Counted from the stretch's first letter, positions 7,970 to 16,080 are shown. The stretch: 18,353 bases of DNA from Ramlibacter sp. (GCA_025351615.1 JANXVP010000048.1:1-18353), one strand, 5' to 3'. Notes: generated by a model from the letters alone, not told the origin. Numbers and translations are program-made.

Positions 7970-7983
7970 TCCTCAGGAGCTTT
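7942..7983 (+). promoter_or_regulatory. hairpin masking the pckG ribosome-binding site
   Basis: AGCTCCT (7944-7950) is the exact complement of AGGAGCT (7975-7981), which includes the pckG ribosome-binding site. Inside it TGAAAA (7952-7957) pairs with TTTTCA (7964-7969) around a GACGTT loop, with a one-by-five internal loop between the stems. Two G-U pairs can extend the base. The structure ends just before the ATG at 7986, so folding would hide the site and limit translation. Whether it responds to temperature, a ligand or a protein cannot be told. Confidence 0.55.
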
Positions 7984-7985
7984 CC

Positions 7986-9860
7986 ATGAATTTACCTGCG
8001 ATGCAGGGGCTGAACCTCAATGCTCCAGCCTACGTCAAAAATGCCAGGCTGATCGCCTGGGTCGCCGACATGGTGGCGCTGTGCAAACCCGACAAGGTGT
8101 ACTGGTGCGACGGCAGCGACGAGGAATACGACCGCCTGGCCCGGCAACTCGTGGACGCGGGCACCTTCAGGAAGCTCGACCCTGTCAAGCGTCCCAACTC
8201 CTTTCTGGCCTGCTCCGACCCCGGGGACGTTGCCCGGGTCGAAGACCGGACCTTCATCTGCTCGAAGAAAAAGGAAGACGCGGGACCCACCAACAACTGG
8301 ACCGATCCGGACGAGATGCGCGCGACGCTGCAGCCCTTGTTCGACGGCAGCATGCGGGGCCGCACCATGTATGTGGTGCCGTTCTCGATGGGCCCGCTCG
8401 GTTCGCCGATCGCCCACATCGGCATCGAGCTGTCCGACAGCGCCTATGTCGCCGTCAATATGAAGATCATGACCCGCATGGGCAAGGCGGTCTACGACGT
8501 GCTGGGCGTGAACGGCGAATTCGTTCCCTGCATCCACACAGTCGGCGCGCCGCTGCAGCCGGGCGAAAAGAGCAGCTCCTGGCCGTGCAACAAGACCAAG
8601 TACATCGTCCACTATCCCGAGACGCGCGAGATCTGGTCGTTCGGCTCAGGCTACGGCGGCAATGCGCTGCTGGGCAAGAAGTGCTTCGCGCTGCGGATCG
8701 CTTCCGGCATGGGGCGTGCCGCGGCAGGAGGGGCCTCCGGCAGCCCGGGCTGGTTGGCAGAGCACATGCTCATCCTGGGCGTGACCACCCCCGAAGGCCG
8801 CAAGTACCACGTCGCCGCGGCCTTTCCATCCGCCTGCGGCAAGACCAATTTCGCCATGCTGATCCCACCCAAGGGCTTCGATGGCTGGAAGGTCACAACC
8901 ATCGGCGACGACATCGCGTGGATCAAGCCCGGGGCTGACGGCAAGCTGTATGCGATCAATCCGGAAGCCGGTTACTTCGGCGTGGCTCCCGGCACCAACA
9001 CCGAGACCAACCCGAATTGCATGGCGAGCCTGGACAAGAACGTGATCTTCACGAACGTTGCGCTGACCGAGGACGGCGACGTCTGGTGGGAAGGTATGGG
9101 CCCGGCGCCGGCGCACGCAATCGATTGGCAAGGCAAGGACTGGACCCCGCAGATCGCCAAGGAAACCGGCGCCAAGGCCGCGCACGCGAATGCCCGCTTC
9201 ACGGTCGCCGCGATCAACAACCCGGCCCTGGATCCGGCCTGGGACGACCCGAAGGGCGTGGCGATCGATGCGTTCATCTTCGGCGGCCGCCGCTCGACCA
9301 CGGTGCCGCTGGTGACCGAAGCCCGCAACTGGGTCGAAGGCGTGTACATGGCAGCGACGATGGGCTCGGAAACCACCGCAGCCATCGTCGGCGAGGTGGG
9401 TGTCGTGCGCCGCGACCCGTTCGCGATGTTGCCCTTCACCGGCTACAACATGTCGGACTATTTCCAGCACTGGCTGGACCTGGGCCGCAAGCTTTCCGGC
9501 TCCGGCGCCAGCTTGCCGAAGATCTTCACCACCAACTGGTTTCGCAAGGGCGACGACGGCAAGTTCGTCTGGCCAGGCTATGGCGAGAACATGCGCGTTC
9601 TCAAGTGGATGATCGACCGCATCGAAGGCAAGGTCCAGGGCACCGAACACGTCTTCGGCGTCGGCCCGGCCTATTCAGAAGTCAGCTGGACCGGCCTGGA
9701 TTTCACACCGGAGCAGTTCAAGACGGTGACCAGCATCGACAAGGCGGCCTGGCAAAAGGAAATGCAGCTACACACCGAGCTGTTCAAGCAGCTTGAATAC
9801 CACCTGCCGCGGGAGCTCGCCGAAACGAAGAGCCGCATCGAAGAGCGGCTCGCGGCCTGA
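7986..9860 (+). CDS. pckG: phosphoenolpyruvate carboxykinase (GTP)
   Basis: A 624-residue cytosolic enzyme that converts oxaloacetate and GTP to phosphoenolpyruvate, CO2 and GDP, the gluconeogenic branch point. The GTP-type family is recognised by the P-loop FPSACGKTN with the active-site cysteine C284 and K286-T287 (residues 280-288), the kinase-2 segment [36 protein letters not shown], and the [12 protein letters not shown] segment near the C-terminus. Length is normal for bacterial PckG. The ATG at 7986 was chosen for the AGGAGC five bases upstream and the family-like N-terminus; the frame is open another 84 codons upstream, but that stretch is not protein-like and holds the leader structures. 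A hairpin over the ribosome-binding site suggests translational control. Confidence 0.96.
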   Translation: MNLPAMQGLNLNAPAYVKNARLIAWVADMVALCKPDKVYWCDGSDEEYDRLARQLVDAGTFRKLDPVKRPNSFLACSDPGDVARVEDRTFICSKKKEDAGPTNNWTDPDEMRATLQPLFDGSMRGRTMYVVPFSMGPLGSPIAHIGIELSDSAYVAVNMKIMTRMGKAVYDVLGVNGEFVPCIHTVGAPLQPGEKSSSWPCNKTKYIVHYPETREIWSFGSGYGGNALLGKKCFALRIASGMGRAAAGGASGSPGWLAEHMLILGVTTPEGRKYHVAAAFPSACGKTNFAMLIPPKGFDGWKVTTIGDDIAWIKPGADGKLYAINPEAGYFGVAPGTNTETNPNCMASLDKNVIFTNVALTEDGDVWWEGMGPAPAHAIDWQGKDWTPQIAKETGAKAAHANARFTVAAINNPALDPAWDDPKGVAIDAFIFGGRRSTTVPLVTEARNWVEGVYMAATMGSETTAAIVGEVGVVRRDPFAMLPFTGYNMSDYFQHWLDLGRKLSGSGASLPKIFTTNWFRKGDDGKFVWPGYGENMRVLKWMIDRIEGKVQGTEHVFGVGPAYSEVSWTGLDFTPEQFKTVTSIDKAAWQKEMQLHTELFKQLEYHLPRELAETKSRIEERLAA

Positions 9861-9880
9861 GTAGCGCCTGCCCGGCCCAG

Positions 9881-9902
9881 CCGTGTCGCCTAGGCGGCAC
9901 GG
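9881..9902. terminator. palindrome between convergent pckG and membrane protein gene
   Basis: CCGTG-T-CGCCTAGGCG-G-CACGG is a 22-base near-perfect palindrome; the single non-Watson-Crick position could be a G-U pair. It lies 20 bases after the pckG stop and spans the stop codon of the facing gene at 9890. The position suits a bidirectional terminator or an mRNA 3' stabiliser, but there is no clear T-run on either side. Confidence 0.5.
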
Positions 9903-10342
9903 TGGCTGATCGCGCTTTCCAGATCTGCAGCGCCAGCGCTCATCGCTCGGCTGATGTCGGCCATGACCCTCGCGTCCGTCAATGCCAGATGCCACAGCTT
10001 GTCGTCCTGCTGGGCCGATCGGCGGGCGGCAGCCCAGCGGCGCAGCTGGATGCGCATGCGGCGGACGACGCTGCGCGCCGGACGGGCCGCCAACCCCAAG
10101 GCGGCGAAAGCGACGGTCCACATGACGATCCAGGCGAGCAGCAGGTGGCCTTCGCTCCAGGTGTCGATGACCTGGTTGGCAACCACCAGCAGCGCAGAAA
10201 CGATTGCAGCGAGCAGCAGGCTTGCGGCGCCGCGCGGGCTGAAAACGTCATCGGCGGCATGCTTGAGGGACACTGCGGCCCGTTCGGCGCGAACGACGCC
10301 GGGGTGTTCGGTCGGTTGGGCGACGTGGACAAAGCTGGTCAT
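9890..10342 (-). CDS. small membrane protein with two helices, function unknown
   Basis: A 150-residue protein with two hydrophobic helices (about 39-58 and 66-86) joined by a short loop. A strongly basic, Arg-rich stretch follows (about 87-112), then a soluble C-terminal tail (LTDARVMADISRAMSAGA). The positive-inside rule places both termini in the cytoplasm. GAAGGA before the ATG at 10342 supports the start. It resembles an uncharacterised family I recall from Burkholderiales, beginning with a short conserved HPGVVRAE-like segment. It converges on pckG with 29 bases between the stop codons. No enzymatic motif is visible. Confidence 0.82.
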   Translation of the reverse strand: MTSFVHVAQPTEHPGVVRAERAAVSLKHAADDVFSPRGAASLLLAAIVSALLVVANQVIDTWSEGHLLLAWIVMWTVAFAALGLAARPARSVVRRMRIQLRRWAAARRSAQQDDKLWHLALTDARVMADISRAMSAGAADLESAISHRAA

Positions 10343-10393
10343 TTTGGATTCCTTCTCATGCGCTTCGGCTCGGAATGGCCTTTACGAAGTTCG

Positions 10394-10422
10394 ATATTAG
10401 GGTTTCTACCAATATTGTGCAA
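10394..10422 (-). promoter_or_regulatory. possible promoter of the two-helix membrane protein gene
   Basis: On the minus strand TTGCAC (10417-10422) is separated by exactly 17 bases from TAATAT (10394-10399). The predicted transcript start near 10387 gives a leader of about 45 bases to the ATG at 10342. The -10 is fair and the -35 matches only in its TTG; the AT-rich patch in a GC-rich region supports the call. Confidence 0.4.
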
Positions 10423-10485
10423 CTCAGGTTCATGGAGTCCGGCCATTCATCATGGTTATGAACGCAGCAGGCGACGGGATTAGCC

Positions 10486-10514
10486 TTGACAATGCCCGCT
10501 CCGGCAACGGAACT
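10486..10514 (+). promoter_or_regulatory. possible promoter of the TctC-family gene (perfect -35, poor -10)
   Basis: A perfect TTGACA at 10486-10491 sits 53 bases before the ATG at 10539. The hexamer 17 bases further on (GGAACT, 10509-10514) is a poor -10; the register one base later, GAACTT, has only the key A and final T. Upstream, TTCAT and ATGAA (10446-10450 and 10458-10462) form a short inverted repeat that could be a regulator site. Confidence 0.35.
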
Positions 10515-10538
10515 TGCCCACCAACCCAGGAAGTCCCC

Positions 10539-11516
10539 ATGATTCGCCTGCCACTCGTGCGCCGCGGCGCGCTCAAGCTTCTTGCCGCCGGTGCCACCGC
10601 GCTCGCACTGCCAGCCCGTGCCGCCTGGCCGGATAAGCCCATCAAGATCGTCGTGACCTTCCCGCCCGGCGGCGCCAGCGACATCGTGGCCCGGGTGATG
10701 GCTGAGCAGCTCAGCCAGAAACTGGGACAGGCCGTGCTGGTGGACAACCGCCCAGGCGCCGGCGGGAGCGTCGGCGGCCTGCTTGTCACGCAGGCGCCGA
10801 CCGATGGTTACACGTTGATGCTCAGCAACTCGACCCCGATTTCCATCGGGCCGTTCGCGCTGGAGAAGCAGCCCTATGACCCGGTTGAAGGTTTCACCCA
10901 CATTGCACTGATCGGCAATGCGCCGTGTGTCGTGATGGCGAACCCCAAGACCGGCCTGAAAACCTTCGCAGACCTTGAAGCCATGGCCCGAAAAAGCGGC
11001 CGTCTCGACTTCGGGTCGGGCGGGCCGGCGTCCATCGGCCATATCTACGGCGAACTCATGAAGGCCAGCCTGGGCCTCAACATGGTCCATGTTCCGTACC
11101 GCGGTGGCGCGCCGATGACGACCGATCTGATTGCGGGGGTGGTGCCGGTGGGGATCGATGTGCTCACCGCTTTCGTGCCTTACTTCAAGAGCGGACAGCT
11201 GGTGCCTTTGGCGGTGACCTCCGCCAATCGCTCCCTGCTGGTACCGGACGTGCCGAGCGTTGTCGAAGCCGGCCACCGCAACCTCGTGCTGGACAACTTT
11301 TTCGGCTTGTCCGGACCGCCGCGCATGCCTGCGGACATCGTCGCGAGGCTGAACGCCGCCTGCAACGAGATCCTGGCCCAGCCCGCGGTGAAACAGAAGA
11401 TGGCTGAGCTCGGCATCACCCCCTCCCCGGTCAGCCAGCCGGCCTTCGCTGCTTTCGTCAAGGACCAAGTCGCGCAGCTTGCGCCCACGGTGAAGGCCGC
11501 CGGCGTCAGGCTCTGA
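10539..11516 (+). CDS. Bug/TctC-family extracytoplasmic solute-binding protein
   Basis: A 325-residue periplasmic binding protein of the tripartite tricarboxylate transporter family. The N-terminus (MIRLPLVRRGALKLLAAGAT) is an export signal with an arginine pair, ending near ARAAW. The mature protein starts with the family hallmark WPDKPIKIVVTFPPGGASDIVAR and continues with VDNRPGAGGSVG and DGYTLMLSN; the later block HVPYRGGAPMTTDLIAGVV is also typical. AGGAAG precedes the ATG at 10539; 29 further codons upstream are open but lack a better start. No TctA or TctB membrane genes are nearby, as is common for the many orphan Bug proteins in Burkholderiales. The ligand, probably a carboxylate, cannot be told from sequence. 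Confidence 0.93.
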   Translation: MIRLPLVRRGALKLLAAGATALALPARAAWPDKPIKIVVTFPPGGASDIVARVMAEQLSQKLGQAVLVDNRPGAGGSVGGLLVTQAPTDGYTLMLSNSTPISIGPFALEKQPYDPVEGFTHIALIGNAPCVVMANPKTGLKTFADLEAMARKSGRLDFGSGGPASIGHIYGELMKASLGLNMVHVPYRGGAPMTTDLIAGVVPVGIDVLTAFVPYFKSGQLVPLAVTSANRSLLVPDVPSVVEAGHRNLVLDNFFGLSGPPRMPADIVARLNAACNEILAQPAVKQKMAELGITPSPVSQPAFAAFVKDQVAQLAPTVKAAGVRL

Positions 11517-11552
11517 GCCTGCCAGCGGGCGCGCCGTGGAAAAACAGGAAGC

Positions 11553-12401
11553 GTGAAGCTCCAGCTGTTCTCCGACCTCCACCTCGAGGTCCATCCCCGC
11601 TTCGAAGCGTTGCCGGCCCCCGGGGCCGACATGCTGGTGCTGGCAGGGGATGTCGGTTCCTACCAGAACGGATCGCTGCTGCGGGACAGCGACTTCGGGC
11701 TGGGGCGCTTTTCTCCGAAAAACGGCTGGCCGGTGCCGGTGTTGTTCGTTCCCGGCAACCATGAATACGACAACCTCGATTTCGACCTGACACATACGCG
11801 TCTGCGGGAGACCTGCGAGCGGCTGGACATCACCTGGCTGGAGCGCGAGTCCTTGGTGCTGGAAGGCGTCCGCTTCATCGGCACCACCCTCTGGACCGAT
11901 TTCGATGCGTTCGCGCCGGCGGATGGCGACCTCACGCAAGTCCTCAGAGCGCGGGCGAAAGCCTTCCGGGCAGCCGATTTCTACCTGCGGAAAACCGGTG
12001 CGACCCGGGCTGGCCAGCCCTTCATGGCGCAAGGCTGGCGTGAACAGGGGCTGCTTTGCCAGGCATGGCTGAGGCAGGCACTGGACGTTCCGTTCGACGG
12101 TCCGACAGTGGTGGTGACGCATTTCGCGCCCAGCCTGCGCAGCGCCGATCCCCGCTACGGCCTAACGCCCGGCACGGCGGGCTTCTGCAGTTCGCTGGAC
12201 GACCTGCTGCCACTGGCGCAACTCTGGATCCACGGTCACCTGCATTGCGGGCACGACTACGTGCAGGCGGGTTGCCGGGTGGTGGCGAACACCCTGGGGT
12301 ATGCAGCCAAGGGCGAGCAGGCCGGCTTCCGGCCACAGTGGCTGCTGAACGTTCCGGTCCCGTCGACTAGCGGCTGTTCAGCCCATCGAAACAGGTGCTG
12401 A
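11553..12401 (+). CDS. calcineurin-like metallophosphoesterase
   Basis: A 282-residue soluble protein with the complete metallophosphoesterase metal-site series: D8 and H10 in SDLHLE, D33 in AGDVG, N69-H70 in PGNHE, H190 in VVVTHFAPS, and H229/H231 in HGHLH. The fold would bind two metal ions and hydrolyse phosphoesters; substrate unknown. The start is GTG at 11553, with AGGAA close upstream; no ATG fits, because an in-frame TGA closes other options. It follows the TctC-family gene after 36 bases and may share its transcript. Its last 35 bases overlap the 3' end of the facing TetR gene, and the tail STSGCSAHRNRC is likely an unconserved extension. Confidence 0.88.
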   Translation: MKLQLFSDLHLEVHPRFEALPAPGADMLVLAGDVGSYQNGSLLRDSDFGLGRFSPKNGWPVPVLFVPGNHEYDNLDFDLTHTRLRETCERLDITWLERESLVLEGVRFIGTTLWTDFDAFAPADGDLTQVLRARAKAFRAADFYLRKTGATRAGQPFMAQGWREQGLLCQAWLRQALDVPFDGPTVVVTHFAPSLRSADPRYGLTPGTAGFCSSLDDLLPLAQLWIHGHLHCGHDYVQAGCRVVANTLGYAAKGEQAGFRPQWLLNVPVPSTSGCSAHRNRC

Positions 12402-12984
12402 CCACAAGTTCGATGATCTCGTCGTCGCTGTGCTGGCCGCCGGCACGCAAAAACTCCAGCACCGGGTCGCAGCCTCGCGCGTACAGCGTGTAAAGCACCA
12501 CGATGGGGGGCAAGCGCGCGTTGAGTGCACCACTGGCTTGCGCCGCTTCGATCCAGCGACCCAGGCAGTCACTGATTTCCATCAATGCATCGACATAGGC
12601 GCGGCTGCCGGTGAGCGCTGCGCGCAGGCTCGAGTTCTGGCTGGGAAGCGAAGGCATCTCACCGGCCAGTTGCACCTGGATGGTCCAGCGGACGACCGCC
12701 TTGAGTTTTTCCAGCGGCAGCAAGTCGGGCGCGATGGTGTCGAGGAAGTCCCTGGCGCCACGCATCACGCGAACCATCGCGGCGGCGGCGAGGTCTTCCT
12801 TGCTGGGGAAATGCTTGTAGAGACTGGCCTTGGCGATGCCGACCGCTGCAGCCACTTCGTCGACCGTCATGGCATCGAAGCCCTTTTCGGCCAACAGCCG
12901 GTTGACGGCCACGACGATCGCTTCTTCGCGCGCCAGGAGCATCTGCTCCTTGAAGGATGGCTTGGCGCCGACAACACTGTTCAT
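12367..12984 (-). CDS. TetR-family transcriptional regulator
   Basis: A 205-residue repressor-type protein. The N-terminal DNA-binding domain has the TetR pattern: helix 1 REEAIVVAVNRLLAEKGFDAMTVDEVAAAVGIAKASLYKHFPSKEDL, with the recognition helix near residues 50-59. The rest is the helical ligand and dimer domain, whose effector is unknown. The frame is open far upstream, but the start at 12984 matches family length. There is no ribosome-binding site before it, and a TAAAAT box lies only 7 bases upstream, hinting at a leaderless transcript. It is divergent from the exported protein gene at 13124 and may control that gene and itself. Confidence 0.9.
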   Translation of the reverse strand: MNSVVGAKPSFKEQMLLAREEAIVVAVNRLLAEKGFDAMTVDEVAAAVGIAKASLYKHFPSKEDLAAAAMVRVMRGARDFLDTIAPDLLPLEKLKAVVRWTIQVQLAGEMPSLPSQNSSLRAALTGSRAYVDALMEISDCLGRWIEAAQASGALNARLPPIVVLYTLYARGCDPVLEFLRAGGQHSDDEIIELVVSTCFDGLNSR

Positions 12985-12991
12985 GTGCCGG

Positions 12992-13014
12992 ATTTTAGGG
13001 TAGTTACGTCTAAC
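12992..13014 (-). promoter_or_regulatory. possible TetR gene -10 box with adjacent inverted repeat
   Basis: On the minus strand TAAAAT (12992-12997) is followed 7 bases later by the TetR ATG. Just upstream of it, GTTA-CGTC-TAAC (13003-13014 on the plus strand) is a short inverted repeat placed where an autoregulatory operator would sit. The -35 is not clear (GTGTTG at about 16 bases). Confidence 0.35.
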
Positions 13015-13123
13015 AACACCTTGGCGACTTCCTTTACAACGGCCGGCAGCCGCTGGCATGGGCCGCTGTGAAACACTGACCCTGCATCTTTCTTGCTTGT
13101 GGGTCTGCGACGCGGAGGCGCCC

Positions 13124-13669
13124 ATGAATATCTCGATCCAAATTCTTGCCTGGCTGGCGGCCGTCACGGCGGCCTTGTTGCTCGCATTCGCGACACCGGA
13201 CGAATCGACGCTGATGGGCCGCGTGCCGCCCATGAACGTCAAGCGCCTCAACCAGCAGCCGATCGCCATCCCCCAGGGCTTGCCTGCCGGACGCACGCTG
13301 GCGCTGGTGCCTTTCGAACGGGGCCACCATGGCGAGATCGAAAGCTGGATCAAGGGGCTGCAGCTGCGCGAGACCAATGCGATCGCGTGGTTGACGATGC
13401 CGGTGCTGAACGACCCGGGCAGCGAGAGCGCCCGCACCGACATCGAGAGCGGCATGCGCGAGCGCCACAGCACCGACTTCGACCGGGCCCGGCTGGTGCC
13501 GGTCTTCACCAACCGCGACGCTTTCATGCGCGCAGCCGGGCTGTCCGGTGTCGAGCATGCGTGGGTGCTGGTGATCGGCCGCGACGGCCAGGTGCTGGCC
13601 CGGGTCAAGGGCGAATACGACGAGGAAAAAGCCCAAACCCTGCGCGAGACGCTGGCGCAGAATTTTTAA
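13124..13669 (+). CDS. small exported protein, possibly thioredoxin-like without cysteines
   Basis: A 181-residue protein with an N-terminal hydrophobic segment (MNISIQILAWLAAVTAALLLAFA), either a signal peptide or an anchor, and a soluble domain outside the cytoplasm. The order LALVPFERGHHGEIESWIKG, AIAWLTMPVLND and VEHAWVLVIGRDGQVLARVKGEYDEEKAQTL resembles a thioredoxin-like fold, but the mature part has no cysteine, so it is unlikely to be a thiol oxidoreductase. The fold is an inference. The start at 13124 has GGAGG upstream; an earlier in-frame ATG at 13058 lacks one. It is divergent from the TetR gene and ends 14 bases before the facing hydroxylase gene stop. Confidence 0.78.
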   Translation: MNISIQILAWLAAVTAALLLAFATPDESTLMGRVPPMNVKRLNQQPIAIPQGLPAGRTLALVPFERGHHGEIESWIKGLQLRETNAIAWLTMPVLNDPGSESARTDIESGMRERHSTDFDRARLVPVFTNRDAFMRAAGLSGVEHAWVLVIGRDGQVLARVKGEYDEEKAQTLRETLAQNF

Positions 13670-13683
13670 GCCCGCGACCCCGG

Positions 13684-16032
13684 TTACTGCAACGCCTCCC
13701 ACACGCGCAAGGGCGTCAACGGCATCTGGAGCTGCGGCGAGCGATCGGCGTGACCGGCCCTTGCGACCGCATCAGCCACCGCGTTCACCACGCTCGGACC
13801 GGCTCCGATGGTGCCGAGTTCGCCAACGCCCTTGACCCCCAGCGGATTGTTCTTGCACGGCGTCGAGGCGTCCATCTCGGTCACGAAGTCGCAAGCCACG
13901 ATGTCGGCGCGCGGCGCGCTGTAGTCCATCAGGCTACCGGTGACCGGTTGGCAGGTGTCGGCGTCGTACACCATGTGCTCGCACAGCGCCTGTCCGATCC
14001 CCTGCACCGCACCACCGTCGAGCTGGCCGCGCACGATCATGGGGTTCACCACCCGGCCGACGTCATTGACGCTGCAGTAAGCGACGACCTGGATTTCGCC
14101 GGTCGCCGGATCCAGCTCCACCTCGCTGATGTGGCAGCCGTTCGGCCAGCTGGGGCCCGAGACCGACGACGTGCTCTCGACAAAGATGCGGCCTTCGGGC
14201 TGCTTTTGGGCCAGCTCGAACAGTCCCATCCCGACGTCGGTGCCCCGCACGACGAAGCGGCCGGCCGCATAAGCCAGATCGTCCGCCGCGGCTTCGAGTT
14301 CGCCGGCCGCCAGCTGACGGGCCTGGTCGAGCGCCTTTCCCGCGCCGATCGTGAGCGCGGAACCGCCGGTGAACAGCGAGCGCGAGCCTGCGCTGCCGAA
14401 GCCGTCGCCGCGGTCCGTGTCACCAAGCACCACCCGCACGCTGTCCATCGGCACGTCGAACACGTCTACCATCAACTGCGCCAGCGTGGTTGCGATGCCC
14501 TGTCCCATCGCGTTGACGGCCGAAAACACTTCGATGATACCGTCGCCACGCACCGCCACCGTCACCCGCTCCTGCAACGCATTGCCGCCGGTCCATTCGA
14601 GAAAGGTCGCGATGCCCTGGCCCCGCACCATGCCGCGCGCCTGGCTGGCCAGCGCGCGCGCGGCGAAGCCGTTCCAGTCGGACAGGCGCAAGGCCTGGTC
14701 CATGACGTGCTCGAAGCGACCGCTATCGTAGGTCTGGCCCATCGGGTTGGTATAGGGCATCTGCTCGGGCCGGATGAAGTTGCGCCGCCGCAACGCGATG
14801 CGGTCGATCCCGCTCTGGCGCGCGGCTTCGTCCATCAACCGTTCGATGACGAAAATGGCTTCGGGGCGGCCCGCGCCGCGGTAGGCACCGGTGGGCGCGG
14901 TGTTGGTCAGCACCGCCTTGAAATGGAAGTCGATGACCGGGATGTCGTAAACACTGGTTTGCACCCAGGGGCCGATCAGCAACTGGATGGCGATGCCCGT
15001 GCCGGTGGCATAGGCGCCGACATTGGCGACACCGCGCAGGCGCAGGGCCAGGATTTTCCCGTCAGCAGCCAGCGCCATTTCGGCGCGGGTCTGGACATCG
15101 CGTCCATGGGTGCTAGCCAGGAATTCCTCGCTACGGTCCGCCACCCACTTGATCGGCCGCTGCAGCCGCAGCGCGCACCAGGCCACCGCCGCATCTTCAG
15201 GATAGATACCGGTCTTCATGCCGAAGCCGCCGCCGACATCGCCCACGGTCACGCGCACCCGCTCGGGTGCCAGTCCGAGAATGTCGTTGCAGAGCGCGTT
15301 CTTCACGCCCGACGGCATCTGCGAACTCATGCGCAGCGTGAGACGGCCGTCGTCGGCCAGCCAGGCGAGAACGGAGCGAGGCTCCAGCGTGAAGGCAACG
15401 ACGCGCTGGTTGACGACCGACAGCGACACCACGTGCGCCGCCTGGGCGAACGCTGCGGCCGCGGCCTCCTGTTTGCCATGCCGCATTTCGGCGGCGATAT
15501 TGTCCGGCGCCTCGTCGCACAAGGCCGGCGCGGCGCCGCTGATCGCGTGGTTCACGTCCACCACGCCCGGCAGCTCCTCGTAGTCCACCACGACGGCTTC
15601 GGCCGCATCGCGGGCCTGCTGCAGGGTCTCTGCGGCCACCATCGCCACCGGCTCGCCGACAAAGCGGACCCGCTCATGCGCCAGCGGCCGCCGCGGCGGC
15701 GTGGCTCCCGGGGCGCCGCCGGCGCGCTTGAAATCGCGGCTGCCGGGAATCGGCTTGACGCCGGCAGCGACGAGTTCGGCGCCGCTGAAAACGCCGCACA
15801 CGCCGGGCATCGCCTGCGCGGCGCTGCTGTCCACTGACAAGATCCTGGCATGCGGATAGGGCGAACGGACAAAGCACACGCTCAGCTGGCCGGTCGGTGC
15901 CAGGTCGTCGGTGAACTGGCCGAGGCCTTTGAGCAGGCCTTCGTCCTCGATCCGCTTGACAGCATGGCCGCTGCCATAGCGGGCAGCGACATCAGGCGAC
16001 ACGGCGGGTTGGTTCATTGCGGAAAGGTTCAT
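13684..16032 (-). CDS. xanthine dehydrogenase/CoxL-family molybdenum hydroxylase, large subunit
   Basis: A 782-residue molybdopterin-cytosine-dinucleotide-type large subunit of the xanthine oxidase family. The N-terminal domain RIEDEGLLKGLGQFTDDL, the VGDVGGGFGMKTG cofactor loop, the active-site loop AYRGAGR (383-389) and the C-terminal catalytic glutamate E738 in VKGVGELGTIG are all present. AYRGAGR is the form II CoxL-type signature, not the AYXCSFR of true CO dehydrogenase, so the substrate is probably an aldehyde or N-heterocycle. A full enzyme normally needs a 2Fe-2S and an FAD subunit; neither is encoded beside it. It starts 48 bases after the M14 peptidase stop. ATG at 16032 or 16017 are both possible; neither has a strong ribosome-binding site. 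No export signal is seen. Confidence 0.92.
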   Translation of the reverse strand: MNLSAMNQPAVSPDVAARYGSGHAVKRIEDEGLLKGLGQFTDDLAPTGQLSVCFVRSPYPHARILSVDSSAAQAMPGVCGVFSGAELVAAGVKPIPGSRDFKRAGGAPGATPPRRPLAHERVRFVGEPVAMVAAETLQQARDAAEAVVVDYEELPGVVDVNHAISGAAPALCDEAPDNIAAEMRHGKQEAAAAAFAQAAHVVSLSVVNQRVVAFTLEPRSVLAWLADDGRLTLRMSSQMPSGVKNALCNDILGLAPERVRVTVGDVGGGFGMKTGIYPEDAAVAWCALRLQRPIKWVADRSEEFLASTHGRDVQTRAEMALAADGKILALRLRGVANVGAYATGTGIAIQLLIGPWVQTSVYDIPVIDFHFKAVLTNTAPTGAYRGAGRPEAIFVIERLMDEAARQSGIDRIALRRRNFIRPEQMPYTNPMGQTYDSGRFEHVMDQALRLSDWNGFAARALASQARGMVRGQGIATFLEWTGGNALQERVTVAVRGDGIIEVFSAVNAMGQGIATTLAQLMVDVFDVPMDSVRVVLGDTDRGDGFGSAGSRSLFTGGSALTIGAGKALDQARQLAAGELEAAADDLAYAAGRFVVRGTDVGMGLFELAQKQPEGRIFVESTSSVSGPSWPNGCHISEVELDPATGEIQVVAYCSVNDVGRVVNPMIVRGQLDGGAVQGIGQALCEHMVYDADTCQPVTGSLMDYSAPRADIVACDFVTEMDASTPCKNNPLGVKGVGELGTIGAGPSVVNAVADAVARAGHADRSPQLQMPLTPLRVWEALQ

Positions 16033-16080
16033 GCCCCAAGTCTGGCCGATTTTGCCGGGCCTTGCAGCGCGGCCGGGCCT

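Noticed and set aside
7734..7985. 84-codon N-terminal extension of pckG
   Set aside because: It is open in frame, but the sequence is not like PckG, the ribosome-binding site is at 7975-7980, and the stretch contains operator-like palindromes and the leader hairpin.
10356..12122. 588-codon minus-strand frame across the TctC-family and phosphoesterase genes
   Set aside because: It is antisense to two clear protein families and its translation shows no recognisable domain.
12985..13608. Long N-terminal extension of the TetR protein
   Set aside because: It is antisense to the exported protein gene, and TetR proteins of about 200 residues begin close before the first helix, as at 12984.
13093..15837. 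Very long open frame (914 codons) on the plus strand
   Set aside because: It is antisense to the hydroxylase gene, has Arg/His/Gly-rich low-complexity translation with no domain, and reflects GC-rich third positions.
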